Assembly (NCBI GenBank): GCA_038848185.1
Contig: JAWCNV010000011.1
Location: 1-64,000, forward strand
Source of the DNA: JAAOZP01 sp038848185
Lineage (GTDB): Archaea; Thermoproteota; EX4484-205; JAAOZP01
Length of the DNA: 64,000 nucleotides
Direction: 5' to 3'
This document shows positions 34,412-43,325 of the stretch, in pieces. The notes beneath the pieces were generated by a model. The model was not told where the DNA came from, ran no database searches, and saw nothing but the letters and a program-made list of their open reading frames with translations. The stretch's first letter is position 1; every line of letters begins with the position of its first letter. Made by a program: the position numbers and the translations under genes.

Positions 34412-36865
34412 ATGAGTGAAGCAAAAAGCCTTATGCTGGTCTCCGCCTCATACGACGGGGAGGGAAGAAGAGTAGTGCTTAAGCTCTATGATCCTGATAG
34501 GCAGGAGATGGTGCTCTTCCCCTCCAACGAGAACCATCAGCCCTATCTGCTGACCGATTTGAGTGTTGAAGAGTTGAAGGGAAACCTTCAGCTTATGAAT
34601 CATCACGGGTTCGACAGGATCGAGGAGACAAGGAAGTATGACCTGCTGGAGGACAGGGAGAAGGTTTTCAGAAAGATTATCGCTAAGGACCCCCTGTCAA
34701 TAGGCGGGGCAGCAACATCTATCAGAGATATTATTGGAAGAGCCTGGGAGGCGGATATTCATTACACTTGGTGCTACATTTACGACACTGGTAAGAAGCC
34801 GGGACTATATTATGAGATAACTGATGGTAAGCTTGTTGAGAAGAACATGGGTACAATGGTTGAGGAAGCGGTGAGGCTTCCTGAATCACAGTATCCTGAG
34901 ATCAAGGAGTTGATTGAAACACTTAACCAGCCGATACCATTCATGAAACTGTCTGCTATTGACATAGAGGTTAAGCCGCCTGGTCCAAACCATGTTCCAG
35001 ACGCAAATAAGGCTGAGGACCCTATAATATCTGTAGCGTTCAAGCCGAATACTGGTAACGAGAAAGTATATGTTCTTGACACTTTCGACGGAGAGGAGGA
35101 TGATGGTGTTAAAAAGATAATTCACGTGTCGAGTGAGAAGACGCTGGTGACGAAGGTTTTCGAAGAGATTAGAAGGTACCCGTTCATAGTTACTTTCAAC
35201 GGGGACAAGTTTGACCTCCTCTATCTTTACAACAGGGCGAGCAGGCTCTCCATAGGGGACGGAATACCCTTGGAGAAGGGGAGAGACTATGTAGACCTGT
35301 CCAACGGGGTGCACATAGATCTCTACAGGGTTTTCTTCAACAAGTCGATACAGAACTACGCTTACGGCGGAGTCTACAAGGAGGCGACGCTCGACGCTAT
35401 CGGAAGAGCCTTAGTGGGCAAGGGTAAAATAGCCTTGACGGAAGAAATCTGGGCGCTGAAGCCTAGGGAGCTTGCTGAATACTGTTTCAGAGACGCTGAA
35501 ATAACTTTCGACCTAATAGCGAACAAGAACTATCTTCTGCTGAAACTCCTAGTATTATTCATGAGGATAAGTAGACTGCCCATGGAGGATGTTGTCAGAC
35601 ATGGGGTTTCCACATGGATTAAAAGCACGCTTCTAAGCATACATAGGAGGAACAACTACCTTATACCTAGGCAGGAGGACATTATTCAGCTTAAAAGCGA
35701 GAAAGTGTCTGAAGCTATAATAAAGGGTAAGAAATACAGGGGAGCCATAGTTCTCGAGCCGAAGCCCGGCCTATACTTCAACCTAGTGATACTTGATTTC
35801 GCGTCGCTGTACCCAAGCATAATAATGAACTTCAACATAAGCTATGAGACTGTGAGGTGTAGACATGAAGAGTGTAGAAGCAATACCCCGATGAGTTCTC
35901 CACACTGGATCTGCATCAAGAGAAGGGGTGTGGAGAGCTCTATAATAGGAGCCTTAAGAGAGCTGAGGGTCAAGTATTATCAGCCTCTTTCAAAGAGGGC
36001 GGAGACGGAGGATAAGCGTTCTTTCTACGATGTTGTGCAGAGAGCGATAAAAGTATTCATAAACGCTAGCTACGGGGTTATGGGGGCGGATGCATTCCAC
36101 TTCTATGCTCCGTGCGCTGCTGAAACAGTAACCTGGATAGGCAGAGGAATTTTCACTGAGCTGGTTGAAACAGCCAGCAGCCTAGGGATAGAGGTTGTCT
36201 ATGGTGACACAGACTCGATATTCCTGAGAAGCCCTAAGACGGAGGATGTGGAGAAGCTGATCAGCCATGTAAGAGAGAAGTATAATATTGAGCTTAACAT
36301 CGATAAGGTTTACCGCTACGGAGTTTTCAGCCAGCGTAAGAAGAATTATCTGGGTGTTACTGAGGACGGTAATGTTGACATAAAGGGGTTAGTGGGGAAG
36401 AAGAGCTCAACCCCGAAGTTTGTTAAGCAGGCGTTCCACGATATGGTTAACGTGCTCAGCAAGGTTAGGGACGAGGATGAGTTTAACGCTGCGGTGGCAA
36501 GCATAAAAACAATGATAAACAGCTACGTGGATAAGCTTGTTAACAGGCAGCTGAGCCTCGAGGAGCTGGCTTTCGACGTGATGTTAAGCAAGTCTTTGAA
36601 CGATTATGACAAGAGTACTCCTCAACACGTTAAGGCGGCGAAGCAGCTTGAAAGAGAATTCGGGGTTAAGGCTAGGGCGGGAGACATAATATCTTATGTT
36701 AAGGTTAAGAGCGGGGTTAAACCTGTGAAGCTGGCTCGGATAGAGGAAATAGACTTAGACAAGTATCTGGATGTTATGAGAGCCACTTTCGAACAGGTGC
36801 TTGACCCCCTGGGCATAGAGATTGAGCCGCCGAGGAGAAGCCTAAAGCTTAAAGATTTCATGTAG
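34412..36865 (+). CDS. polB: family B DNA polymerase
   Basis: The 817-aa product has all proofreading and polymerase motifs. Exonuclease: DIE near residue 184, TFNGDKFD, and YCFRDAE. Polymerase: motif A LDFASLYPSIIMNFN near 460, motif B with NASYG near 551 and motif C YGDTDS near 596, followed by KKNYLGV in the thumb region. The protein should be a processive replicative or repair polymerase. There is no sign of an intein. CTATATAATA about 40 nt upstream is a promoter candidate, giving a short leader. Confidence 0.96.
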   Translation: MSEAKSLMLVSASYDGEGRRVVLKLYDPDRQEMVLFPSNENHQPYLLTDLSVEELKGNLQLMNHHGFDRIEETRKYDLLEDREKVFRKIIAKDPLSIGGAATSIRDIIGRAWEADIHYTWCYIYDTGKKPGLYYEITDGKLVEKNMGTMVEEAVRLPESQYPEIKELIETLNQPIPFMKLSAIDIEVKPPGPNHVPDANKAEDPIISVAFKPNTGNEKVYVLDTFDGEEDDGVKKIIHVSSEKTLVTKVFEEIRRYPFIVTFNGDKFDLLYLYNRASRLSIGDGIPLEKGRDYVDLSNGVHIDLYRVFFNKSIQNYAYGGVYKEATLDAIGRALVGKGKIALTEEIWALKPRELAEYCFRDAEITFDLIANKNYLLLKLLVLFMRISRLPMEDVVRHGVSTWIKSTLLSIHRRNNYLIPRQEDIIQLKSEKVSEAIIKGKKYRGAIVLEPKPGLYFNLVILDFASLYPSIIMNFNISYETVRCRHEECRSNTPMSSPHWICIKRRGVESSIIGALRELRVKYYQPLSKRAETEDKRSFYDVVQRAIKVFINASYGVMGADAFHFYAPCAAETVTWIGRGIFTELVETASSLGIEVVYGDTDSIFLRSPKTEDVEKLISHVREKYNIELNIDKVYRYGVFSQRKKNYLGVTEDGNVDIKGLVGKKSSTPKFVKQAFHDMVNVLSKVRDEDEFNAAVASIKTMINSYVDKLVNRQLSLEELAFDVMLSKSLNDYDKSTPQHVKAAKQLEREFGVKARAGDIISYVKVKSGVKPVKLARIEEIDLDKYLDVMRATFEQVLDPLGIEIEPPRRSLKLKDFM

Positions 36866-36880
36866 GCTGAAAACAGGATA

Positions 36881-37837
36881 GTGAGAAGGATGGGAGATAA
36901 GCCTAAGGTGATAGTTGTTGGGACAGGAGGCTTCGGTAAAAACCATGTGAGGGTTCTAGCTGAGCTGGGTGGTCTGGGAGGGGTATGCGACATAGATAGA
37001 GAGAGGGCAAGCATTTATGGAAGGCTTTACAACGTGCCTTACTATACGAGTGTCCAAGATATTCCTGAGAACACTTATGATGGTGCAATTGTTTCAACAC
37101 CAACTTCAACCCATAAGGAGGTTGCAGCACAACTGGCCTCTAAGAATCTTAGGTACTTGCTTGTGGAGAAGCCTTTCACATCCACTTTAAGCGAGGCTAT
37201 GGAGCTCATCAGCCATATGAGGAGGAGGAACATTAGAATCATGGTGGGGTTTATTGAAAGATTCAACCCTGCGGTGAGCATGGTTAAAAAGTATGTTGAG
37301 GAGGGGGCGGTTGGAGAAATAATCATGGCTTCAGCAATGAGGGTTAGAAGATGGCCCGAGAGAATAATTGACTCAGGAGTCCTCCTGGATACTGCAATAC
37401 ACGACATAGATTTGATGAGGCATGTATTCTCAGAGAACCCTGTGAAGGTCTATGCTAAAACAGGCAGGTCTATGCACAGGATTCACGAAGACTATGCCAC
37501 CATACTCTTAACTTTCCGCGGGGAGAAAATGGCTATTATTCAAGCAAACTGGCTGACCCCATATAAGATAAGAAGCATGGAGGTAATAGGATCAGAGGGA
37601 GTTATTGAGGCCGACCTAGTCACGCAACAGGTTACCCTAAGCTCTAAAGACGATAGGATAACCCCCTTCTCGGAGTGGAGTGAACCGCTCAGATACGAGT
37701 TGAGACACTTCTTAAACTGTATAATTAACGGTGAAAACCCTGCTCCAGGGGAGGAGGATGCGATTAAAGCCCTGGAGATTGTTGAAGCCAGCTTAAAATC
37801 CTCTGAAACAGGCAACCCTGTTAACGTGGGCACGTAA
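36881..37837 (+). CDS. Gfo/Idh/MocA family NAD(P)-dependent oxidoreductase
   Basis: The 318-aa product has the Rossmann motif VVGTGGFGKNHVRVLAELG at its start, the family EKP motif (LLVEKPFTS near residue 95), and the C-terminal domain with DTAIHDIDLMRHVF, where His and Asp resemble the catalytic pair. It probably acts on a sugar or cyclitol derivative; the substrate cannot be read. It starts 15 nt after polB (GTG at 36881; ATG at 36890 is an alternative) and may be co-transcribed. Confidence 0.88.
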   Translation: MRRMGDKPKVIVVGTGGFGKNHVRVLAELGGLGGVCDIDRERASIYGRLYNVPYYTSVQDIPENTYDGAIVSTPTSTHKEVAAQLASKNLRYLLVEKPFTSTLSEAMELISHMRRRNIRIMVGFIERFNPAVSMVKKYVEEGAVGEIIMASAMRVRRWPERIIDSGVLLDTAIHDIDLMRHVFSENPVKVYAKTGRSMHRIHEDYATILLTFRGEKMAIIQANWLTPYKIRSMEVIGSEGVIEADLVTQQVTLSSKDDRITPFSEWSEPLRYELRHFLNCIINGENPAPGEEDAIKALEIVEASLKSSETGNPVNVGT

Positions 37838-37866
37838 CCTTTTTAAAAAGCTGTTTAAAGAGAGGC

Positions 37867-38262
37867 TTGAGGTTGAGTTCTGAGGAGAAAGCGGTTGGAA
37901 AAGCTGCAATCAAGATTACTGGCATAGATAGGAGGCTGCTTAACATCCTGCCTGGGCTGGTTCTTGCAGCAACATACGTTTTAGCAACTATCATTACGGG
38001 AGGCGAAGCCTACAACCTGCTTATCGCGGGAGCATTAATAGGAGCCCCAGTGTGCATAAGAATATTTTCTGACACAATGCTTAAGGGGATTGTACGCTAC
38101 ATGTTTCTGACCGGTATAGTGATAGGGGTTGCAGGTGTTTCTCCCCCATTATACTTCACGATTGTCTATGGGGTAGTGTCTTCAGAGCTGGTGTTGAGCA
38201 TAGTCTGCATCATCCTGACCGTGGTAACCCTTATTAGAATCAAGTATCTCAACGTGCTGTGA
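37867..38262 (+). CDS. uncharacterised four-helix membrane protein
   Basis: The 131-aa product has four hydrophobic segments (about 24-44, 48-68, 76-96, 101-124) and short loops. The TTG start at 37867 may be replaced by the TTG two codons downstream. No family recognised. It lies 29 nt after the oxidoreductase, on the same strand. Confidence 0.6.
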   Translation: MRLSSEEKAVGKAAIKITGIDRRLLNILPGLVLAATYVLATIITGGEAYNLLIAGALIGAPVCIRIFSDTMLKGIVRYMFLTGIVIGVAGVSPPLYFTIVYGVVSSELVLSIVCIILTVVTLIRIKYLNVL

Positions 38263-38340
38263 AAAAATACTTGGTTTTAAGGGGTTTCTACCATAAGTAT
38301 AGAAAAGTTAATTACTACCCGAATACACCGTTTACGGGAA

Positions 38341-38844
38341 TTGAATAAGTCGAACGTCCTAGCGGTCGGCGTATTGCTGATATCGCTAGGTCTATATCTC
38401 CAAACAACATATAATATCGAGGGAAACCAGATTGGTGAATATTTGAAAACATTGGATGTAAACACATTCACATTGCTTGTAACAGTCCTTTTTTGGGGAG
38501 GATTAATAGTTGTAATAGTTTCAATACTAATTAGACCTAAGAAGAGGAAGATAGTAGTCCCGGAGGAACCTGTTAAAGCAGACTATCGGAGGAGAGTAGC
38601 CTACAGTGTTGAGGAGCCTGTTGAACCAGTGGATACTGCTATTGAACAGCCCTATGTTGAGGAGGCTGAGCCCGTAGAGGAGCCTGAGGCTGAAGAGGAG
38701 GCTTTAGAGAAGGAAGCTTTAGAGACGGAGGAAGAGGAGAAGCCGGGGAAAGTTAGAGAGGTAGTCGGCTTCTGCCCGAGATGCGGTGCTCCAGTTACCG
38801 AGGGAATAAGATACTGCAGGAAATGTGGCTTAAAGCTGAAATAA
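38341..38844 (+). CDS. membrane protein with C-terminal zinc ribbon
   Basis: The 167-aa product has two hydrophobic segments (about 5-23 and 44-63), a basic stretch RPKKRK, a Glu/Pro-rich acidic linker (about residues 75-140) and a C-terminal zinc ribbon (CPRCGAPVTEGIRYCRKCGL) with four Cys. The ribbon should face the cytoplasm. Function is unknown; proteins with this layout are frequent in archaea. Starts at TTG. Confidence 0.7.
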   Translation: MNKSNVLAVGVLLISLGLYLQTTYNIEGNQIGEYLKTLDVNTFTLLVTVLFWGGLIVVIVSILIRPKKRKIVVPEEPVKADYRRRVAYSVEEPVEPVDTAIEQPYVEEAEPVEEPEAEEEALEKEALETEEEEKPGKVREVVGFCPRCGAPVTEGIRYCRKCGLKLK

Positions 38845-38865
38845 AACTCGTTAAAGGTTTCAAAA

Positions 38866-38886
38866 CCATCGTTGACTCAACGATGG
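38866..38886. promoter_or_regulatory. 21-bp inverted repeat upstream of the inositol phosphate synthase gene
   Basis: CCATCGTTGA and TCAACGATGG flank one central C, a perfect 10+1+10 inverted repeat. It starts 21 nt after the stop of the zinc-ribbon gene and lies about 65 bp upstream of the TATA box (TTTATAAAGG at 38951-38960) of the next gene. It could be an operator, or a terminator hairpin with a tight loop; no T-run follows. Confidence 0.5.
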
Positions 38887-38984
38887 GCCGAGATCCACTA
38901 GATATTATCTTCAGAACCGGTTTAAACTGTGCTTTTAAAGGCTGGAGTTAATTTTATAAAGGTAAAATAATCCCTTTTACAGGG

Positions 38985-40046
38985 ATGAGCAGAATCAGGG
39001 TTGCGATAGCTGGAGTCGGCAACTGTGCCTCAGCACTCGTGCAGGGAGTCTACTATTACAAGGAGAAGGGCGACGCGACGGGTTTGGCGCACCCTGAGGT
39101 AGGAGGGTACCGTCCTGAAGACATAGAGTTTGTAGCTGCCTTCGATGTCGACAGTAGGAAGGTCGGTAAGGATTTGAGTCAAGCAATATTCGAGAAGCCT
39201 AATAATACTATGAGGTTCCAAGACGTCCCTAGGATCGGGGTTACTGTTAAGAAGGGGCCTGTGCTAGATGGCGTCGGCAGGTATTTAAGAGAAGTCGTAA
39301 GGTTTGCAGACTATAAGGATGTTGACGTGGCTGAAGAATTAAAGTCTTCTAAGGCAGATATTTTGGTGAACTATCTTCCGGTGGGCAGTGAAAAGGGAAG
39401 CCGCTTCTACGCTCAGTCTGCTCTGGAAACAGGTGTTGCCTTCGTAAACGCTATGCCGACCTTCATAGCCTCATCCAGCGAATGGCAGACCAAGTTTACC
39501 GAGAAAGGTTTGCCGATAGCGGGTGATGATGTGATGAGCCAGCTGGGTGCAACAGTCCTGCATAAGACCCTGATCAAGCTGCTTGTAGACAGGGGGGTTA
39601 AGGTGGATGAATCGTACCAGCTTAACATTGGTGGAGACACTGATTTCCTGAACATGCTTGAGCAGCAGAGGCTTGTTTCAAAAAGGGAGAGTAAGACTTC
39701 CGCGGTTAGGGCAATGTCTCCCTACGAGATGCCTCTTAGAATAGGGCCGAGCGACTACATCCCATTCCTCGAGAATGAGAAAATATGTTACATATGGGTT
39801 AAGGGCAAGTATTTCGGAGGAGCACCGTTAACCATAGACCTTAAGCTCTCTGTCATAGACTCGCCGAACAGCGCGGGAGTAATAGTGGATGCTTTAAGAG
39901 GCGTTAAGGTTGCTCTGGACAGGGGGGTAAGCGGACCGTTGATAAGTGTTTCAGCCTACTGCTTCAAGCATCCTCCTGTTCAAATGCCTTATGAGGAAGC
40001 TAAGAGAAAGTTTGAAGAGTTTGCAAAAGGGGAACGCGAAAGGTAA
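38985..40046 (+). CDS. ino1: myo-inositol-1-phosphate synthase
   Basis: NAD-dependent isomerisation of glucose 6-phosphate to inositol 1-phosphate, used for inositol phospholipids and, in some thermophiles, di-inositol phosphate. The 353-aa product has VAIAGVGNCASALVQGVYYY (Rossmann), LVNYLPVGSEKGSRFYAQSAL, AGDDVMSQLGATVLHKTL and LNIGGDTDFLNML, all typical of the archaeal/actinobacterial form. TTTATAAAGG is centred about 28 nt upstream of the ATG, so it is leaderless. Confidence 0.96.
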   Translation: MSRIRVAIAGVGNCASALVQGVYYYKEKGDATGLAHPEVGGYRPEDIEFVAAFDVDSRKVGKDLSQAIFEKPNNTMRFQDVPRIGVTVKKGPVLDGVGRYLREVVRFADYKDVDVAEELKSSKADILVNYLPVGSEKGSRFYAQSALETGVAFVNAMPTFIASSSEWQTKFTEKGLPIAGDDVMSQLGATVLHKTLIKLLVDRGVKVDESYQLNIGGDTDFLNMLEQQRLVSKRESKTSAVRAMSPYEMPLRIGPSDYIPFLENEKICYIWVKGKYFGGAPLTIDLKLSVIDSPNSAGVIVDALRGVKVALDRGVSGPLISVSAYCFKHPPVQMPYEEAKRKFEEFAKGERER

Positions 40047-40057
40047 AAGTTCATGGC

Positions 40058-40477
40058 TTAAGGATTTACTGTCAGCTCCATAGTGATTTCAGAGCCTCTC
40101 CTAAGTCTGCTAACAATGCTCCTGCTTACATCCATGGCGCTCTTACTACTTTTAACCCCGACGGTCTTTCCGCATATGTACGAGCTTTTCCTGAAGATCA
40201 TAGTGCACTCGTCTTTAAAAGATAGAGTAGGCTCCCCGTAGCATTCAAACTGGTCCTCCAAGTCTTCAACAATTATCCTGACCAGTATTTTCACATGGCT
40301 CCTGGCAGCATTCTTAAAGGCTTCTGAAAGAGTTAGAGGAGCCTTATCGGCTGAAACCATGATGAAACAGTCTCCGGCTCTGCTTACCTCGGGCTCCCTC
40401 GTGGTTGCAAGCGTAGTTGGGTGAGTAGCCCTTATGTTCGGATGACCTTTACCATGCACGTATTCAACCAGCCTCAT
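40058..40477 (-). CDS. DUF371 family protein
   Basis: The 139-aa product (GKGHPNIRATHPTTLATTRE, GDCFIMVSADKAPLTLSEAF, ITMELTV end) matches the small archaeal DUF371 family, whose function is unknown. It is transcribed divergently from pcm with 44 nt between starts and converges with ino1. Confidence 0.85.
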   Translation of the reverse strand: MRLVEYVHGKGHPNIRATHPTTLATTREPEVSRAGDCFIMVSADKAPLTLSEAFKNAARSHVKILVRIIVEDLEDQFECYGEPTLSFKDECTMIFRKSSYICGKTVGVKSSKSAMDVSRSIVSRLRRGSEITMELTVNP

Positions 40478-40521
40478 ACGTTTGAAAACAGTTTTAACCC
40501 GGATTTAAGAAATACTGGAGT

Positions 40522-41208
40522 GTGGAAAGTGGGGAGGACCCTTATTTTCGGGAGAGGAGAAGGCTGGTTGAACAGCTTGTTGAAGAAGGTGTGATAAAGT
40601 CTGAACGGGTTAAGGAGGCGATGCTGAGGGTCCCGAGGCACGAGTTCATATGGTCTAACCGTTTGGAACAGGCTTATTACGATACTCCTCTTCCGCTCGG
40701 CGACACTGGTCAAACTATTTCTGCACCCCACATGGTTGCTATAATGAACGAGCTTCTAGAGGTCCAAGTAGGAGACAAAATTCTTGAAGTAGGTACGGGT
40801 GGGGGATACCATGCAGCAACCCTCGCTGTCTTAACATGCCCAACCCTAGATTCTCCTAGCCCGTTGGTTTACACTGTTGAGATAAACCGTGTTCTCGCGG
40901 AGTTTGCTAAGAAGAATTTTTCAAGACTCGGTTTTGACAAGGTTGTTAAGGTTATAGAGGGAGATGGATCTAAAGGCCACCCGGAGGCTTCGCCCTACGA
41001 CCGCATCGTTGTAACTGCTGCAGCACCAAGCATCCCTAGACCCTTGATAGAGCAGTTGAAGCCTAATGGTAGAATGGTGATACCTGTGCAATCAAGGTTT
41101 TTCGAACAGGACTTGATGCTTTTGAGAAAGGATAAGGATGGGAAGATTAAAACAAGCAACATGGGGCCTGTAGTATTCGTGCCTTTAAGAGGAGAATACG
41201 GATTCTAG
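40522..41208 (+). CDS. pcm: protein-L-isoaspartate O-methyltransferase
   Basis: Repairs isoaspartyl damage in proteins. The 228-aa product has RVPRHEFI, PLPLGDTGQTISAPHMVAIM, SAM-binding ILEVGTGGGYHAATLA, and VTAAAPSIPRPLIEQLKPNGRMVIPV, the standard motifs. Start is a GTG at 40522. Its stop abuts the stop of the convergent FEN1 gene. Confidence 0.95.
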   Translation: MESGEDPYFRERRRLVEQLVEEGVIKSERVKEAMLRVPRHEFIWSNRLEQAYYDTPLPLGDTGQTISAPHMVAIMNELLEVQVGDKILEVGTGGGYHAATLAVLTCPTLDSPSPLVYTVEINRVLAEFAKKNFSRLGFDKVVKVIEGDGSKGHPEASPYDRIVVTAAAPSIPRPLIEQLKPNGRMVIPVQSRFFEQDLMLLRKDKDGKIKTSNMGPVVFVPLRGEYGF

Positions 41209-42228
41209 CTAGAACCATTTTGACAAGGCTCCTGCAGGACGCTTCTTCTCAACCTCCTGAAGTGCCTTAGTCACCCTCTCAGCAGAGAAATCATGCTCAT
41301 CGTGCAGAAACCGTAGAATCCCCTCCTCATCTATTTCACCCCACTCCAGCTCAGCCACATCCTTAACCTCAGGGTGAAGGAAGAACTCCTTAGCCTCGTA
41401 ATACTTCGGAAGCTTAGACAAATCCTCGTTACACTTCTGGAAAACCTCCTCCAGGCTCATACCCTTCTTAACAAACTCTAATGCTCTCTTAGGTCCCACT
41501 CCCCTTATCCCCTCAGTGTAATCAGTGCCCACGAGCAGAGCAACATCCACCAGCTGATCCCGGGTGATCGACAGCGACGCTAATGTTTCAGCTAGGGAAA
41601 TCTCCTCTAGGCTAACCTCAACATAAGCCTTTTTTCCAGGAAGCTTCCTTCTACCAGTTATCGCCAGGTTCCTGACGAGCATTTCCCCTCCGAAAAGAAG
41701 CGAGTCGAAATCCTGGCTCCCAACATAGTCTGCAACACCCGTGGCAACCATGTGTGCAGCCTGAGCCTCCCCCTCGGATGGAGCATGCACAACAGGGATA
41801 CCCATCAGACGGATCAATTCCTCAGCCGACTTCAGAAGATACTCGTCTAGTGTCGCAGCCATCTGAGCGTATTTACGCGCTTCCTCAATCCTACCGGTTG
41901 TTAAAGCCTCCTCATACTTTCTGGAGGCTTCTTCACGTGTCGCCCTCCTCTTCTCAGCCTCCTCCCTCTTAATCTTCGGAGGCTTTCCGTCGAAAACGTA
42001 GATTGGTTTTAAACCTGTTGAGAGAAAGTTGCATGTTCTGTAGAATATTCCTGACAGGTGGCTCGTAACCCTGTTTTTAGAATCAGTTAGCGGCCTCCCG
42101 TCGACTCCTCTTATGATTGTCAGAAACTGATAGAGCGTGTTATACATGTCTATAGCAATCCTCTTGTTAGCAAGGCTCTCCAGCCTAATCTCCTTCGCCG
42201 GGACAATATCCCCCAGTTGGACGCCCAT
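41209..42228 (-). CDS. fen: flap endonuclease 1
   Basis: Structure-specific nuclease that removes Okazaki flaps. The 339-aa product has the N-terminal domain (IAIDMYNTLYQFL, VFDGKPPKIKREEAEKR) and the internal domain (PSEGEAQAAHMVATGVADYVGSQDFDSLLFG, LVGTDYTEGIRGVGPKRALEFVK), with all acidic metal ligands present. The C-terminus AGALSKWF resembles a PCNA-binding PIP box with L and WF in place, but the usual Gln is Ala. Downstream of the small HTH gene and EF-1beta on the same strand. Confidence 0.97.
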   Translation of the reverse strand: MGVQLGDIVPAKEIRLESLANKRIAIDMYNTLYQFLTIIRGVDGRPLTDSKNRVTSHLSGIFYRTCNFLSTGLKPIYVFDGKPPKIKREEAEKRRATREEASRKYEEALTTGRIEEARKYAQMAATLDEYLLKSAEELIRLMGIPVVHAPSEGEAQAAHMVATGVADYVGSQDFDSLLFGGEMLVRNLAITGRRKLPGKKAYVEVSLEEISLAETLASLSITRDQLVDVALLVGTDYTEGIRGVGPKRALEFVKKGMSLEEVFQKCNEDLSKLPKYYEAKEFFLHPEVKDVAELEWGEIDEEGILRFLHDEHDFSAERVTKALQEVEKKRPAGALSKWF

Positions 42229-42289
42229 CTCTAACAGTTAAGCAACGCTTATGATTCTCTTAACGGTTTCGGATTCCTTTCGGGAAGAG

Positions 42290-42535
42290 TTAAGCCTTCG
42301 GCTCGATGAACTCCAGCCTCTGGTCTTTCCTTCCGGAGGCGTAGACTCTTAGTATCCCTCTTATCTCCATCGCCATCAACTCTTTCTCAACCTCTGAGGG
42401 GCTTACCTTGCCCACATCCTTCTCAAGTCCTCTAAGCAGCTCCGACAGCGTGATACTCTTCTTCTTCTCAAGAATGTCGAAAATATAGTTTCGAAGCGGA
42501 ATTATCCTCTTGTCTTCGCTAGGTGTTCTAACCAC
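42290..42535 (-). CDS. 81-aa winged-helix-like protein between EF-1beta and FEN1
   Basis: Not a family I recognise. The 81-aa product has the helix pattern of a small winged-helix DNA-binding protein (IFDILEKKKSITLSELLRGL ... VEKELMAMEIRGILRVYAS). Its start overlaps the EF-1beta stop by 8 nt and its stop is 61 nt before the FEN1 start, so it is probably co-transcribed with EF-1beta. Transcription or replication role is only suggested by the fold. Confidence 0.75.
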   Translation of the reverse strand: MVRTPSEDKRIIPLRNYIFDILEKKKSITLSELLRGLEKDVGKVSPSEVEKELMAMEIRGILRVYASGRKDQRLEFIEPKA

Positions 42536-42818
42536 CCTCTCCCCAGACCTCCACCTTCCTGCTTACTTTAAGTATCTCCATGTCTGAAACGCCTTTAGTG
42601 TTTTTAATCTCGTCCTCAATCCTGTCTGAGACGCCGTCCACCTCAGGAGCCTCCACATTCATCAGAAGAACCTTCATGCCGAAGAAGAAGTCCGCCACTT
42701 GTGATGCAACTATCTTGCCGCTTTTCAAATTCTCGCCTATTCTACTCAGAAGATTATCTAGGTCTGTAGTATCCTCATCCGGGAAAACCCTCAGGGTATA
42801 TATGATCTGCTTCATCAC
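42528..42818 (-). CDS. aef1b: translation elongation factor EF-1 beta
   Basis: Nucleotide exchange factor for aEF-1A. The 96-aa product has the ferredoxin-like layout with VFPDEDTTDLDNLLSRI, FFFGMKVLLMNVEAPEVDGV and the GVSDMEILKVSRKVEVWG end typical for the archaeal factor. GGAGGGA lies 8 nt upstream of the ATG; a TATA-like TTTATATAG near 42911-42922 would give a leader of about 70 nt. Confidence 0.9.
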   Translation of the reverse strand: MMKQIIYTLRVFPDEDTTDLDNLLSRIGENLKSGKIVASQVADFFFGMKVLLMNVEAPEVDGVSDRIEDEIKNTKGVSDMEILKVSRKVEVWGEGG

Positions 42819-43033
42819 TGGTTCCCTCCGACACCTAGGGTCCGAGCAATCAATTTAGAAATGCTTCTACACAACAATTTGACTGACCGATTCACCGCCT
42901 CAAATTCCCTATATAAAGTTTTTCTCCAGCCTACTGAATTAAAAAGATCATTTGGCTTTACACATACTGCTAACGCTGAGACAGGGTTTAAACATGATCC
43001 AGTTTGAAAACAATAATATGAAAATGGTTTAGC

Positions 43034-43195
43034 CTACGGCATCTTGTAGCCGCACTTAGGGCATTTAAGCTCTCTCGCGAAAGCCCTGCATTTCTCGCAT
43101 CGCCATATAGTTACTTCCCCACAGTTGAAACACGTGAACTTCACGTATCTCTCATATGGGTCTATCGGCCTGTTGCATGACATGCATACTACCAT
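43034..43195 (-). CDS. 53-aa zinc-ribbon protein (COG2888-type)
   Basis: The product has four CxxC units: CMSCNRPIDPYERYVKFTC, CFNCGE, WRCEKCRAFARELKCPKCGY. This is the small archaeal Zn-ribbon RNA-binding protein predicted to act in translation, usually encoded next to EF-1beta, as here (215 nt upstream, same strand). Start ATG at 43195 and stop at 43034. Confidence 0.88.
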   Translation of the reverse strand: MVVCMSCNRPIDPYERYVKFTCFNCGEVTIWRCEKCRAFARELKCPKCGYKMP

Positions 43196-43325
43196 GTTTC
43201 CGGGGGCTACGGATCAGAGGCGTTAATAAGCTTAGCGGTTTATCCCAATATCCCGGGAGAACGGTTTAAGCAGGAAGCTTCTCCAAGTGTTAAGCTTTTA
43301 TCTCAGCTCTTGTTTTCACATTAGG

